Positions 1 through 10,665 of a DNA stretch of 64,000 nt are shown here, piece after piece. Numbering within the stretch: position 1 is the stretch's first letter; every line of letters starts with the position of its first letter. The notes beneath the pieces are model-generated. The model saw only the letters and a list, made by a program, of their open reading frames with translations, ran no database searches and was not told where the DNA came from. This stretch comes from Isoetes taiwanensis. Its lineage: Eukaryota; Streptophyta; Lycopodiopsida; Isoetales; Isoetaceae. The DNA lies in NCBI GenBank assembly GCA_021234155.1, contig JAJEKV010000003.1, positions 29,741,166 through 29,805,165 of the forward strand. Reading direction: 5' to 3'. The translations under genes and the position numbers were made by a program.

Positions 1-1264
1 TAGCACAGTATGCAAAGAGTGTTTGATTCTTGTTCTCCCTTGTAGTATTGTCAAGTTGCAGGTAAAGCACTGGTGGTAATTGCTCTTGCTTAAGAATTGT
101 AATTGTGAGGTTCGGGTCACCATGCAAGTTTGGATATGTCAAAAATACTTTGCACTTTAGACTTCCTTTGAAGACCATAGCTCCTACAAGGTGGACCTTA
201 ACAAAACATTCCTCTGGCACATCTTTAGGAATGTTCAAGAAATGTGGTAGAATAGTTTTTTTTTGGTCCATTCCATCAATCACAAATGACATATATTGCA
301 TTGGACGCTCAAGAGCTTTTTTTCGTGGTTTGGCAAGCTTTCTTCTCTCTGCTGCTTGTTGTTCACGATGTCTGGCAAGGTTCTGTTGCACAATATCTGT
401 AGAAGAAATAAGGTCAAAGCATTTTCTTTAAAACAAGTGAGAGATTGGAGAACATGAGCTTACTTCTTTCGACCTCTGTCTTTGCAGTTTCTCTTTGACT
501 TTTTAATTCTGCACACCTTGAGCAAACAGACATTCTATGTCTCCTCGGAATTTTCACTAAACCGAATTCACTTTTCCACAGTCTAGTGAAGTGTGAGTAA
601 GAGATATGCTGAAGCTGAGTGCAAGTCTCTTTGTACTCATTAAAAACATCTTTTTTGGTGATGTTATCGTTAAGTGGATACATGTTGTTTGTTAGGCAGC
701 TTCTCACATGTTTATCTAAAATATTTCTCCATCCATGACACAAAGCAGAAGGGCATGCATGGTTACAACTCTTCTTGGTCCACAATGATCATCAATTGCT
801 GGATTTTTGTCCAGTCTTTTGTGTATTCTAGACATTCTAGTGGACCCTAAACGGTGAATAACCATAAAGCATTTCTGGCAAACTTCTTGACGGTTAATGT
901 AGTGCAAGAAGGTGTTGCGGTCTGGTCTTACATGATAGGCCAAGTAGGCATTCTGGTCAGCCAATGTCATTGAACTGTAGTTGTCTCTAATTGCTCGTAA
1001 TTTAGACATGTTAAATTTGTTGATGCAACCCAATGAGCAGCATTTACTTCTTAAAAGTCTTCTCATTTTATGCTCGTCCATAAGGTTTCTTCTTCTTACA
1101 GAGGAGCATGCTCTTAAACCAAAATCCACCTTGAATTTCTTGGTGGACTGGCTAGAGAATGTGTAATCTCGTTGCACTTCGTTGGTGTCTTCATCTTCTG
1201 AAGAGAGTTCTACTCTGGAGGTGACCTCCTCTGCCCTTAGTGGTGTGCTTGTAGAGGAGAACAA
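1..1264 (-). pseudogene. transposase-like gene of a large DNA element (partial, runs off left edge)
   Basis: Two exons are visible on the minus strand. The upstream one (about 1264 down to 464) starts with an acidic Ser/Glu stretch, then a Cys-rich block (CCSLGC...CQKC) and a block with FTRLWKSEFGLVKIP followed by CSRC, which looks zinc-binding. It ends at a good donor (GTAAGC, 463-458). The next exon begins at 396 after a TTCTACAG acceptor. It encodes FVIDGMDQKKTILPHF, then KVHLVGAMVFKG, then LYLQLDNTTRENKNQ, and continues past base 1. From memory, this DGMDQ ... QLDN.RENKNQ pattern belongs to a widespread family of uncharacterised transposase-like proteins (DUF7869-like). The Asp residues could be part of a DDE site; that is inference. 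There is a reading-frame change near 716-785. N-terminal coding may extend to about 1945, where short minus-strand frames continue. It is divergent from the methyltransferase-like gene that follows and may share one element with it. Confidence 0.6.
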
Positions 1265-2283
1265 ACCACGTGAAGCTGTACCCGGATAAGGTGGAGGTGC
1301 AATGTTGAATGAAGGATTGGGCCACCATATGATGTGCCAGCGAAAGTTGTTGTAGCGTCTTCACAGGGAGTTCGTTCAAACATATCTCTTAAAGCAGACT
1401 GAAATTCTGCAAAACCATGTGTCACCACGTTTGTGTGAAGATAGATGCTTTCGCCTTTCATTTGTAGTGAAATCGTGGTGGGAGAAGCGATGGAGGATCT
1501 CGCATCTTTAACGCGTCTTTGTATTCCCCGGCATGTGTAAGTGAAGTTGGAGAAACAACAAACGGCGGAGGTAGTCCGTTCAAAAAATTTGCTGAGGTCG
1601 AGCCATTGTAGTGTCTGGGATGGTACAAATGGTGGTGGAAGATTGCTACGTGCAACAGGTGAGGGTTGGAAAGGTGGTGGCAGCCGGTTTCCCTACCGAC
1701 TTGGAGAGGGTTGGAAAGGTGGTGGCACCGCTAGTTACCGGACTCGAGTGTCTTCGAGAAGCAACAAAGACCTTGTCGAGGTAGGTGTTGAAGAAGCATC
1801 TCCGCCTTGTGTTCCATCCGGCGTAGAGGTACTTGGGCAAACAAATGGTGGTGGAAGTTTGTTCACGGCGGTTAACCATGTCAAACAACCGCAAAAATTG
1901 TGGGCTTGTTACTAACTCACAAGTCGATTGACTAATGATATTCAAGAATACAAATGCTATTCCTAATAGTATTTTGGCAAAGATTTGTCGCGTGTGTGTG
2001 CAAAGATGCTATTCCGTAATACACTTGTCCGTGAGTGTTTGGACAAGACGTTCCGCATTACATAGAAAAACACAACTGACAGTGGCCTACCTTTAAAAAG
2101 GAAAATCGAGCGCCTCAGTTGCGTATTCCGCTTTCAGAGATTTAGTCGCCAGCCCGAGCGCCTTCCGATCAATATACATTTGCTGTATTCCGATTTACAT
2201 AGCGAAGACAATGGACATGTAAGCATATAAAGTACATAGTACGTCTTTCTTTTGTTTCCTGATTTGATTTTGTAGGGCAAAGT

Positions 2284-2510
2284 GTATTCCAGAATATACT
2301 TTGCCCATTCATCGAAAAGGAAGAGCAAAGTGTATTCCTAAAACACTTTGCTCACTGGCGAAGTGCAAAGTGTATTCCGGAATACACTTTGCAGCAAAGT
2401 GTATTCCGTAATACACTTTGCACTTCACCCGAAGGGCAAAGTGTATTCCAGAATACACTTTGCCCTTCACCTGAAGGGCAAAGTGTATTCCGGAATACAC
2501 TTTGCTTGTC
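2284..2510. repeat. array of palindromes of the GTGTATTCCGGAATACAC type
   Basis: About eight near-perfect inverted repeats stand head to tail. Each is a GCAAAGTGTATTCC arm, a 0-2 base centre (CGG, AGA, GTA variants) and the complementary arm GAATACACTTTGC. The units are separated by short variable spacers such as TTCACCTGAAG. The array lies between the two divergent genes. Single or diverged copies occur at about 1940-2180, 4170, 4830, 5595 and 5630. Any unit can fold into a cruciform. Confidence 0.85.
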
Positions 2511-2691
2511 TTTTTGGAAACACTTGTTTTTTAGCACTTAAATAAGACACTTTTTAGCTGAAACAGACCACTTTAAAGGTTAAAATAACAATTTCGAGTC
2601 CAATTAAGGCACAAGAAATTGTCTTAGAGTTACTATATTTCTGCTTTGTTTTCCCTTCCCTTTTTCGGCCTTTAGGGCACAAGATTAGTAA

Positions 2692-5600
2692 ATGTTATTC
2701 GAATACGCTTTTGCTCAATTTCGCCTTAACATTGTTGTTTTAAACGCTTTTGGTGGGGAAGAAGGAAGCAAGAGGGCATCAAAGAAATCTCACAAGCCTA
2801 AAAGCGCCCACACCCACAAAAGCACACCACCGACACGGACGAACCTCTTTGTTTACGAAAACTTTCAAACGCAGTGGTTCGTAACCAGGGTGCAGATGGA
2901 AAATACAAAGACACCGACGTTTTTGTACGCCCAGAAAAGTGCTTGTAACAAAAGGTACGCCCGACTCGAAGTTTGTGAACCTTGGGACAATAAAAGATGT
3001 CTCCGAGGTTGCTTGGGACAAGGTGGTCAGGTGGGGAGGCTATCCTTCAAGACCTCCCAAGGCTTCATAGTTGTGGACATCGCATTTTTTAGAATTGTCA
3101 GTGTGCAACCACAGGCACTGTACAAATTCTTTTCACACTACCGGACAAAAAGAAGCCTGTGTTCAGTAATTAGACAGGTTTGTACCAGTACAAGCGAGGA
3201 CTTTCCTGTCAGTGAGTCCGAGCATTCAGATGGAGAAAGGTCACAATCACCACCCTCGATGCTAGTTCTTCGTGGAGGTCATCGGATGGAGGTTCCTGTG
3301 AACAAGACGAGGAAGAACCCCCTGTGCGGCCAAAGAAACTTAGCAGGCCAAGGGCAACCATAGCTGCTAAAGAACCAAAGAAGCGGAAAGTACGGCAGCT
3401 TGAAATCACAGAAGTCCGCGAGGAACCTAAGAAGAAGAAGGGGAAGGGTAAAGCACCTGGTGTTGCTATTAAGGAAAAAAAAGTTGATAAAACAGCTGAA
3501 AAAATGGAAGAGATTAACTTGCACAAGTTTGTGCAAGGTGTCATTTATTTGCCGGGCCACTTCAATGAAGCTTCCTCCTAAAAATGAAGTCGGGCGAAAG
3601 GCCACTTCAGGGTTCGCAAAATTTATGCCGATCACTTGAGGAACCCGAAGATGCAAATAAGGAGCAATCCAAATGCTCATGTGGCCCCAATAGTTGTCCT
3701 TGTTGACACGGAGCAGTGCACAACCCCCCAGGAGTATGACAGAGAAAACGCTGACACCTACACTCACTACGTCTTGGGAGGGAATCATAGCTTCAAGGCA
3801 AGAAGGCAACTTTACAAAGAAAAGAAGAACCCGAGGTACCTCTCCGCCCCCTGCATACCGCTTCACCGTGGTCTTACTATGATGAAGAAAAAAATCGTTG
3901 CCAACACCCACAAAGTCGCGACAACGAGTACAAACTAAAGATGAGCTTTGTTTTGACAAGATCCGGTTTATGCACAGGGGGAGTATGTAATTTTCAAGGA
4001 AAAGTACGGTGAGGACCTTAAGAAGCCGCCGTTTTCTTTGGAGCTTAAGGAGGCGTGTGCCATTGAATGCTGCCTGAAATATGACGAGGCCAACAAAAGG
4101 CAGTCTCTCATTGGCCACGACAACTGGTTCCAGTTAGCTTTTAGAGATGGCAAGGTAAGCACAAAATGTATTCCAGAATAGCAAATCAACTATTTGACGT
4201 GAAATCTTCTTGAACAGATTTGGGAACTCCAGGACGAGATATTTACAATGTTCGAGCGAGGGGAGTTAAAGAGCAAGGGCAAGGAGACACCAAGAAAAAA
4301 AAACTCCTGACGTACCATTACCGTCAAGGAAATGCGGGGGCTTCTCCGACACGGAGCTTCTGGAGCAGCTTCTCCAAAAAGTTGTTGATAAGGAGTTTAG
4401 CCTAGAAGAAATGTCAAAGGAATTGCACAAGTAAGTTCTCTGACACAAACTTTACTCTTTGCATGTTAGATTCCCAAAACATCTACAGCATACATAGTGT
4501 ATTCCGAATACACATGCCTTCCTTCACACGGGCAATGTGTATTCCTAATACACATTGCTTGTCTTCTAGAAAAGCAATGTGTATACAGATTGCTTCTAAA
4601 GGAACGCATGCGATTCCGCAATACGATTCTCGAATACGCATGCGTTCCTTTAGGAGCAATCAGTATTCCTAATACACATTGCTTTTCACGTGATTCGAAT
4701 ACGCATGTTCCTTTAGAGGAGCAATCAGATTCCGAATACACATTGCTTTTCTAGAGACAAGCAAAGAGTTTGTCCCAGAAAGCGTAACTATTTTCCTCAT
4801 ATTGTTTCGAGGTAGCATCACCGCTAACCGGTTTGTATTCCGTATACAAATAGCTTGACTTTTATTTGTTTTCCTTTTACTTTGCCTTGATTCTTACGCT
4901 TTAAACTCATTGTTTCCTTAATGTCTTGCAGCCAAAAGAACGCCATAACATGTCAAACATGTTTGATGGAGCAAACTAAACGTCGAAACATGGGAAAGGT
5001 GCAAGGAACTCTACCCAATTGCCACATCCGACGAGAGCATTGTGCAATATGCACCAAATTTTGAGGGTCGGGTAAGTACTCTCAAAATTCCTTTTCTCTC
5101 GCACAAAGGATCTCTTGACAGCTTGTTGTTTTGTTTTTCTTTAGAGCAAAAAGAAAATAAAGATCTACCCGAGGGCTTTATGAATTTGGTTAGAACAAAG
5201 ATGGGAAGAGAGGTCGTTAGTGAAAGAAGAACTGTGGAGCCGTAAACCATCCGACTACTTAGAGATTCTCGCATGTTTGATCAAAACAATTTATATTCAA
5301 TCATTCATGGTGATTGCACGAACCTTGTCGAACGGTTAAGCCACGGGGACTTTACTTTGGTTATTGCTTGATCTTCCCTACGGGTTTAAGCTTAAAGACA
5401 GCCAGACACGACCACCAGCCTTCAAATTTTTAGAGTTTAATGCTTTCATTGAAGGAATCAAGCGATCTCAACGGCCAAACATTGGCGTTTAGTTACGCTC
5501 CATTCGAGCATGCACCGCTTGGTGGAATCGGCTTTCAAAAATCACTTTGGTTCTCCATTCGGCAGGATATGAAAACCTTGTTCGGTAAGTCTTATTCCGT

Positions 5601-6314
5601 AATACAATTACTTTTCTCTTTAATTACGTAGTGTATTCCTAATAGTATTTCCTGCTTCGGGTTTTCAAGTGTTTTCTTGTTTTTGCTAACATCACTTTAA
5701 ATGCTTCACTAGGTACAAAACGAACATCAACTACCATGGTGGAGGACCAAGGTTGCTCAAAGAAGGTAGAGTACCTTCATGTAGCTTATTGAGTTTTGAT
5801 GGGAAGAAGACCATGGAACACTTTAACACCGCCAAAAACTTTTCAAACGCCCTAGAGTTTCCAGCGGTCCTTACGTAAATTGCGGACCCAAGTGCACAAG
5901 GCAGATTGTGAATCACTACCGAAACCACAAAGCTCATCAAACATCTCCTCGGACATGTTCTCGCCTTCCGTGAGATTGGGTGCTTGATGCTTTCTCCGGT
6001 TCCGTACTACTATCGCATGTGCACTTAAGAAGGGCCGCGAACCGTAGCCGTGGATATTGATAAGGAGGCTGCGGCATTTTGTGAAGATGAGACCGGCTGC
6101 CTTACCTACTTTACCGGATGAAAATCAAGAGTTAGGGGCCAAGTCTTCATCCGATTATGCTAAACTAACGCCCTCGAGATATAAAACCTCCATTCTCGAA
6201 AGCTCACTAGACGACGAGGCAACCTTTGCAGAGCTTAAAGAAGTAGCTTTAGCTACCATTCCGAAGAACAAGGAGGATACAAAACTTAAGTCTCCAAAGA
6301 AAGGAGCAGATTGA
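2692..6314 (+). pseudogene. decayed spliced gene: basic/acidic N-terminus, ParB-like domain, beta-class DNA amino-methyltransferase-like domain
   Basis: Coding pieces in order: about 3190-3580, a Ser/acidic stretch then a Lys-rich, NLS-like stretch. About 3606-4152, VAPIVVLVDTEQC followed by VLGGNHSFKARRQL, the GGNHS/NHxxxA signature of ParB/sulfiredoxin-like folds, then a DNEYKLKM region. 4217-4432, a Leu/Glu-rich linker ending at GTAAGT. 4932-5071, ending NFEGR before GTAAGT. 5280-5587, HGDCTNLVERL followed by DLPYG (5370-5384), resembling motif IV (DPPY). 5713-6314, VLDAFSGS (5980-6003), then TTIACALKKGR and VAVDIDKEAAAFC in neighbouring frames, matching the SAM-binding motif I. The order IV then I is that of beta-class N6-adenine/N4-cytosine DNA methyltransferases. 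ParB-methyltransferase fusions are known from bacteria and phages. Several frameshifts and stops break the frame, so this copy looks inactive. Exon limits are approximate, and 2692-3190 is uncertain. Confidence 0.65.
4433..4931 (+). repeat. intron of the methyltransferase-like gene carrying GTATTCCGAATAC palindromes
   Basis: The intron runs from a GTAAGT donor at about 4433 to a CTTGCAG acceptor at about 4931. Between 4495 and 4757 it holds six to eight copies of GTGTATTCC(G/T)AATACACATTGC-type inverted repeats in both orientations, plus CGCATGCG variants. The core matches the array at 2284-2510 but the arms differ. Two other introns (about 4153-4216 and 5588-5712) also contain single copies. 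Confidence 0.75.
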
Positions 6315-6319
6315 AATGT

Positions 6320-7555
6320 AAGAAGGGCCGACTAAGCAGAGAGCAAAGAAAAAGAATGAGGAGGACTATGATGTAGATCTTTGACTCATCGATATTAAAA
6401 TTATCATTATTTATTACAATGAATCTTCAATATTGATGTACAAAAATTTATTAAAAAACATATTACTTTTTTTTTTTTTTCTATTCGGTGCTTTTTTTTG
6501 TAATGCTTTCAGTCTCTTCAAGTCTATGCCTAAATTTCGCTATTTTTATGATTTCTGTTTCATAAGTACAAAGTTTTCGCCTAATGATGGGCCAAAATGG
6601 CATGAAAAAAAATGCAAACCTCTAGAAATTCTCAACAACTATCAAAAAAGGCTTATTTTAGAAGCATGATGTTTTTTTAAAGGGAATCTTTGAAACGGGA
6701 GTGATGCAACACTCCCGTTTAATTTGCAATCGTGTTTCCGGTGAAAGAAACAGAACTTCCTTGTTTATGTTCGAACTTTTTCTGCCATTTCATAACTTGA
6801 GAAATATTTCTATGGCAGGCAGATTTAAGAGCATGCAGATTTAAGAGCAACCTCCAGTTAATCCAGCCTAAAATCTCTTCCTCGCCTAAAATCTCAGTTA
6901 ATCTGTCCGCTGCCATAGAATAATCTTTTCCATGCATCTTTTTCCTCTCCAGGGCTCTGTGCCAATAAAAAAGAAATTACAGTAAATGTAACTATACTTT
7001 TAAGCCACAACAGCTTGCAAGGCTGTGCTTCACCACATGAGACCTAATTTAAATGACCTAAACAGAAATTGAACTTTCTTAAGCCAACATATGCCTAACC
7101 CATGGCTAACTAAAAAATACAGCTGAAACTTGATGTAGAGCCCCTAGAATGAGAAGACCCGTCGCAAACCCTTTCCCAAACTCATAAAAAGGGATTGCCG
7201 TATTTAGCCATCTAAGAAAGTGAAGCAAAGCAAACCATAGCCATGAAAAAACTATCTCACAAGAACCACAAAAACAACTGCTACTTAAAAGAACCATCTT
7301 CAAAATCTGGACGCCTTCCAGTAGGAAGGAGAGCAAGGATAGGAGACTAGAGGAAGAAAATACAGTAGCTAGGGTAGGAGCTCAAGAGAATCCCGATGAC
7401 CTAACAAGAGAGAAATGAACCTATAAATAGGACAAAATTGGATAGATGTCCCCATCCTAAGAATGTTGGTTCTATTGCTATAGCAAAAGAAGTATGGCAT
7501 TTTAGATTATCGCGATAATCGCCCACTGCAATTTGGCAGAATGTCGAGCAAATGT
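6320..7555. other. no recognisable gene
   Basis: A T-rich tract lies at 6470-6480. A short duplication (CCTAAAATCTC) occurs near 6868-6895. No reading frame with recognisable content is seen. The right boundary of the methyltransferase-bearing element should lie here or further right, but I found no terminal repeat because the left end is outside the window. Confidence 0.4.
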
Positions 7556-7560
7556 GTAGA

Positions 7561-7672
7561 ATATTGTATAAGGGTAGCACACTTAGGACTGGATTCCCGG
7601 TTTGGCAGCGACCGGCGTAGCCGGGAGCTGCAAACCGGGAATCCAGGACCAATTGTGCTACCCTTACAATAT
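7561..7672. mobile_element. short foldback MITE
   Basis: The two halves are inverted copies: ATATTGTATAAGGGTAGCAC on the left, and a right end ending GTGCTACCCTTACAATAT. An inner GGATTCCCGGTTTG arm is mirrored by CAAACCGGGAATCC around a GC-rich centre. The left copy has one extra TA, which could be a TA target duplication. The terminal pattern (TTGTA, optional TA, RGGG) is shared with the element at 9821-10302. Confidence 0.6.
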
Positions 7673-8227
7673 CACAGTTGGGGAGCGCAAGATCCGGTTT
7701 CATGATCAAAATTTGCTGTGATTCTTACCTCTGCAGCCGGTGGTGAAGAATCAAGAATGGAAATAGGATTCCTTGAAATCGGCAGGGGCGACGTGGATGC
7801 CTGAGAATGCACCACCGGAAATAGCAGCGACCCAACTGTGATATTGGGTTGTATAGAATATTGGGTAAATGTCTAGAAATAATGAATACAAAATCTGTTA
7901 TTTAAAAGAATCATTGCGACATGTCAACACACGATTGGATTAGGAGGCAGAATGTAGAATGTAATGTAAGTGCTTTTGACTGTAGTGGAATCTTTCCCTT
8001 GGACGCCATTGCCAAATTTGGACTAAAATGTCAGCTAACTTAAAATATATTTCCAGCACATAGCACATGGGGAGTGTGGCGGCCACATGCCTAGGTCCCA
8101 AAAATTACCGAAAAAGAGGCGGTATAGATCTAGTGGCCATGGCCGCCACATCCCATTATTTCAGCCTTGTGCTGGAAAATGGTGGTAAGATTTTTCCTAT
8201 GGTTTTGGTTTTCGTTTTGGTCCGGCT

Positions 8228-8965
8228 ATGGAAGAAGGCACAATCTCTCCCCTTTTGCCTCCCCAACGGCGAGAACATCTGTCGCAGAGGGCGCCATGGC
8301 TCCGAGCTCTAGTTCTGGGCGCCAACGACGGACTTGTTTCCATCGCTTCTCTTATGCTAGGAATTTCTGCTGTGAAATATGATGCAAAAACTGCCATTTT
8401 GTCCGGCATAGCCGGCCTCGTCGCCGGAGCCTGTAGTATGGCCATTGGCGAATTTGTCTCTGTATTTTCCCAGCGAGATACCGAGCTTGCAGATATCCAA
8501 ATCGAAGCAGAAGAACACAGAGATGGCCCTGATGCCGAAGCCAGAGAGCTTCAAGAACTTACCCTTATTTATGTACAAAGGGGGCTTAGCTATGGCCTTG
8601 CCCGGCAGGTCGCAGAGGAGCTTTCTAAAGGGGATGTTATCAGAGTACATGCCAGAGATGAGCTTGGTATCGATCTAGACTCTCTTGCAAATCCGGCCCA
8701 AGCAGCTGCGGTTTCTGCATTGTCTTTTTCTGTTGGGGGTTTAATTCCTCTTCTTGGCTCTGCATTTTTTGCTCTAAATCGAATCAGGATTATAGCTCTT
8801 GTTTTTTCTTCCACATTAGGTTTGGCCTCTTTTGGGGCTGTCGGAGCTCTTCTTGGTGGAGCTTCTCTTTGGAGAGGAAGCTTCAGGGTTACCGTTGGTG
8901 GATGGATTGCCATGCTTCTTACCTATGGTATCCTGCGCCTCACTAACTTGGTAACATCTCCATAA
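8228..8965 (+). CDS. VIT/CCC1-family transporter (predicted iron/manganese transporter)
   Basis: 245 aa, intronless and intact. The family moves Fe(II)/Mn(II) out of the cytosol, into the vacuole in plants. Seen: the first membrane segment contains LGANDGLVSIASLMLGISAV (about residues 29-48). The second contains GLVAGACSMAIGEFVSVFSQRDTE (about 63-86), the family signature. An acidic amphipathic loop (about 85-150) reads ELTLIYVQRGLSYGLARQVAEEL then HARDELGID. Three more hydrophobic segments follow (about 158-178, 185-207 and 220-240). The long loop with its (R/V)xRGL...ARQVAEEL and HARDELG blocks resembles bacterial VIT-family proteins more than the shorter nodulin-like VTL proteins of flowering plants. 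The start at 8228 is the first in-frame ATG before the conserved region. No promoter element could be assigned. It stands alone among mobile elements. Confidence 0.9.
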   Translation: MEEGTISPLLPPQRREHLSQRAPWLRALVLGANDGLVSIASLMLGISAVKYDAKTAILSGIAGLVAGACSMAIGEFVSVFSQRDTELADIQIEAEEHRDGPDAEARELQELTLIYVQRGLSYGLARQVAEELSKGDVIRVHARDELGIDLDSLANPAQAAAVSALSFSVGGLIPLLGSAFFALNRIRIIALVFSSTLGLASFGAVGALLGGASLWRGSFRVTVGGWIAMLLTYGILRLTNLVTSP

Positions 8966-8969
8966 CTTC

Positions 8970-9479
8970 CTGCTTCATGTTGGCCATTTCTTCCTTGCAT
9001 TATCCAAAATTCTTTCTGACTACATTCCTCAGCTTTCATGAATTCCTCCACATGGCTGATGTTACAGTTCCCAGAAACAAGAGGATTTATGCGAGTTGGG
9101 TGATTGTACTCTATTTATATCAGCATTTTGCCATTGTTAATTTTCTTCAAGGATTTGAAGGCTAGCCCTTTCTATTTTTTGACATCATTCTTGTTTTTAA
9201 ACTGAAGCATGTGCTGGGGACTATTGCTTTGGAGCATACAGAACGGGTCAAAAATCGTTTTACATTACCTTGTCTTTGTCTCCTTATTAAGGAAGTGATA
9301 CTTTTATAACTGCAATGAAATGACAACATGGAAGAGAGGCAACAGCAAATTGCACTGTGTATCTGCCACGTTCAGATAGCATACAAACACAAATGCATGT
9401 TGATGGTGTGTAGCCATTGTTTAAACCAGCCTCGTGTCCTACATCCTGTTAAACCTAGGTCCCAGCAAGTCCTTTAGCT
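8970..9479 (+). other. downstream flank of the VIT gene, no gene seen
   Basis: AT-rich, no coding frame with recognisable content. The first part probably includes the 3' UTR of the transporter gene. No unambiguous polyadenylation signal is claimed. Confidence 0.4.
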
Positions 9480-9487
9480 GTTGAAAC

Positions 9488-9701
9488 CAGGCCTCCAGAT
9501 TAGATTTTGCTTAAACCGGAAAAATGCCGTGCTTTGTTGGTACTTACCGGATTTTTCAGAAAATATCCTCTAATTTACCGGATTTAACAAGGATTTTACT
9601 AAATTTTGACCGGAAATTTTGCCGGCATCTATTAAAGAAACCGGATTTTAACAACTTCGATCGGAAATTCTGGGGAGGAACCCCCCTAATCTGGAGCCCT
9701 G
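9488..9701. mobile_element. hAT-type MITE with 8-bp target duplication
   Basis: 214 bp. The left end CAGGCCTCCAGATTAG (9488-9503) is mirrored by CTAATCTGGAGCCCTG (9686-9701), with one mismatch in 16. GTTGAAAC flanks it on both sides (9480-9487 and 9702-9709) as a perfect 8-bp direct repeat. An 8-bp duplication and termini starting CAG are typical of the hAT superfamily. The interior is AT-rich, non-coding and contains several ACCGGATTTT motifs. It is non-autonomous. Confidence 0.8.
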
Positions 9702-9820
9702 GTTGAAACCATGCAAGAGCAAAGCCAGAATGATTACCTTTTATTGCTAGAAAAACAATGGTCTTTTTTACTGGAAATGAAACCCACCAAAACAATGCTA
9801 ACGCTTGTGAAATGCAATAA

Positions 9821-10302
9821 TGTATAGGGGAAGGGAAGCAGGGGTTCCCCTTATGAAATTGGCAGGTGACCGGCGGCAGCCATGAGCCGGTCTGCCAATT
9901 TTTCGTAAAAAACACTTAAAGAATCATTTTGCCGCATCTGCCAGTAGAAGCGTGCCACGTGGCGGTGTTTCAAAACAAGAATGCAAGTAAAAAATTTTGT
10001 TGAACGACGGAGCTAATACTGCGAGCTGCTGCGACGTTTCTACTTGCATTCTCAGGATTTACCCCACATTCTGACCTTTTTACCCTGCATTCCAAGAGTT
10101 TACCTTGCATTCTGATGGTTTTTACTGGGCGCAGAATGGTTCTTAAGTGTTTTCCACGTAACAAGAAAGGCAATCTACTTGCCTTCCCTGGCATGTCGAC
10201 AGGGCTCCGCGCTTCGCGCGTCGTCCTGTTTCCATGCCAGGGAAGGCAAGTAGATTGCCTTTCCTGTATACGGAAGGGGAGCCCTGCTTCCCTTCCCCTA
10301 CA
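9821..10302. mobile_element. foldback MITE with an inner 28-bp hairpin
   Basis: The outer arms are GGGGAAGGGAAGCAGGG (left, from about 9827) and CCCTGCTTCCCTTCCCC (right, to about 10299), continued by TTGTA/TACAA-like ends. A second, inner inverted repeat of about 28 bp (10168-10195 against 10233-10260) encloses a GC-rich loop containing CGCGCTTCGCGCG. The same terminal style as 7561-7672 suggests one family. It interrupts or abuts the LINE endonuclease remnant on its right side. Confidence 0.65.
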
Positions 10303-10309
10303 ATATAGA

Positions 10310-10635
10310 AGTTGGCGAATCGAGTCTTGAAGCTGTTGCTCTAGTGTAGGATACTGCAAAATTTCTGCCAGGTCATCTATAAGCATCTGGGCATAAGCCT
10401 CTGCATGTTCATCATCCAATCGCAGCTGAGGCATATGAGGAGTTGTACACAGGGGGTTTGCACAACCTGCGACCACATGCATATCCCGCTCAGGCGCCAG
10501 CACATAGTCCATCACACTAGATTCTCCCCCCTGGCTTTCCTGTCTACAAGTGCTCTTGCGGGTGGGCGGCCACTGTGCCAGTCCATTGCAGATTACCAGG
10601 TCAAAGATACCACAGAGCAAAAGCAACTGCCTACC
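10310..10635 (-). pseudogene. LINE endonuclease domain, C-terminal part (interrupted)
   Basis: Minus-strand frame with LLLLCGIFDLVICNGL, a Thr/Cys-rich stretch and SSVMDYVLAPE. These match the end of the AP-endonuclease (exo/endo/phosphatase) domain of non-LTR retrotransposons (NGL ... G.SVIDYVL). The frame continues without shift from the piece ending at 18353 if the 7.7-kb transposon and one copy of ATAG are removed. It ends where the foldback MITE begins. Confidence 0.7.
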
Positions 10636-10639
10636 ATAG
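10636..10639. repeat. target-site duplication, left copy (ATAG)
   Basis: ATAG directly before the left terminal inverted repeat, matched by ATAG at 18349-18352 directly after the right one. Confidence 0.85.
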
Positions 10640-10665
10640 GGGTGAAAGCATGTTGTAGTGGAACA
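10640..10665 (+). repeat. left terminal inverted repeat of the 7.7-kb transposon
   Basis: 26 bp, perfectly complementary to 18323-18348. It is followed within 50 bp by AGCACCACA and TGTGGTGGG subterminal motifs. Confidence 0.9.

Noticed and set aside
2284-2510. CRISPR-like regular repeats
   Set aside because: The units are palindromes back to back with short repeated spacers, not unique spacers, and the DNA is eukaryotic with introns.
8590-8913. 107-aa minus-strand frame
   Set aside because: Antisense shadow of the VIT-family gene.
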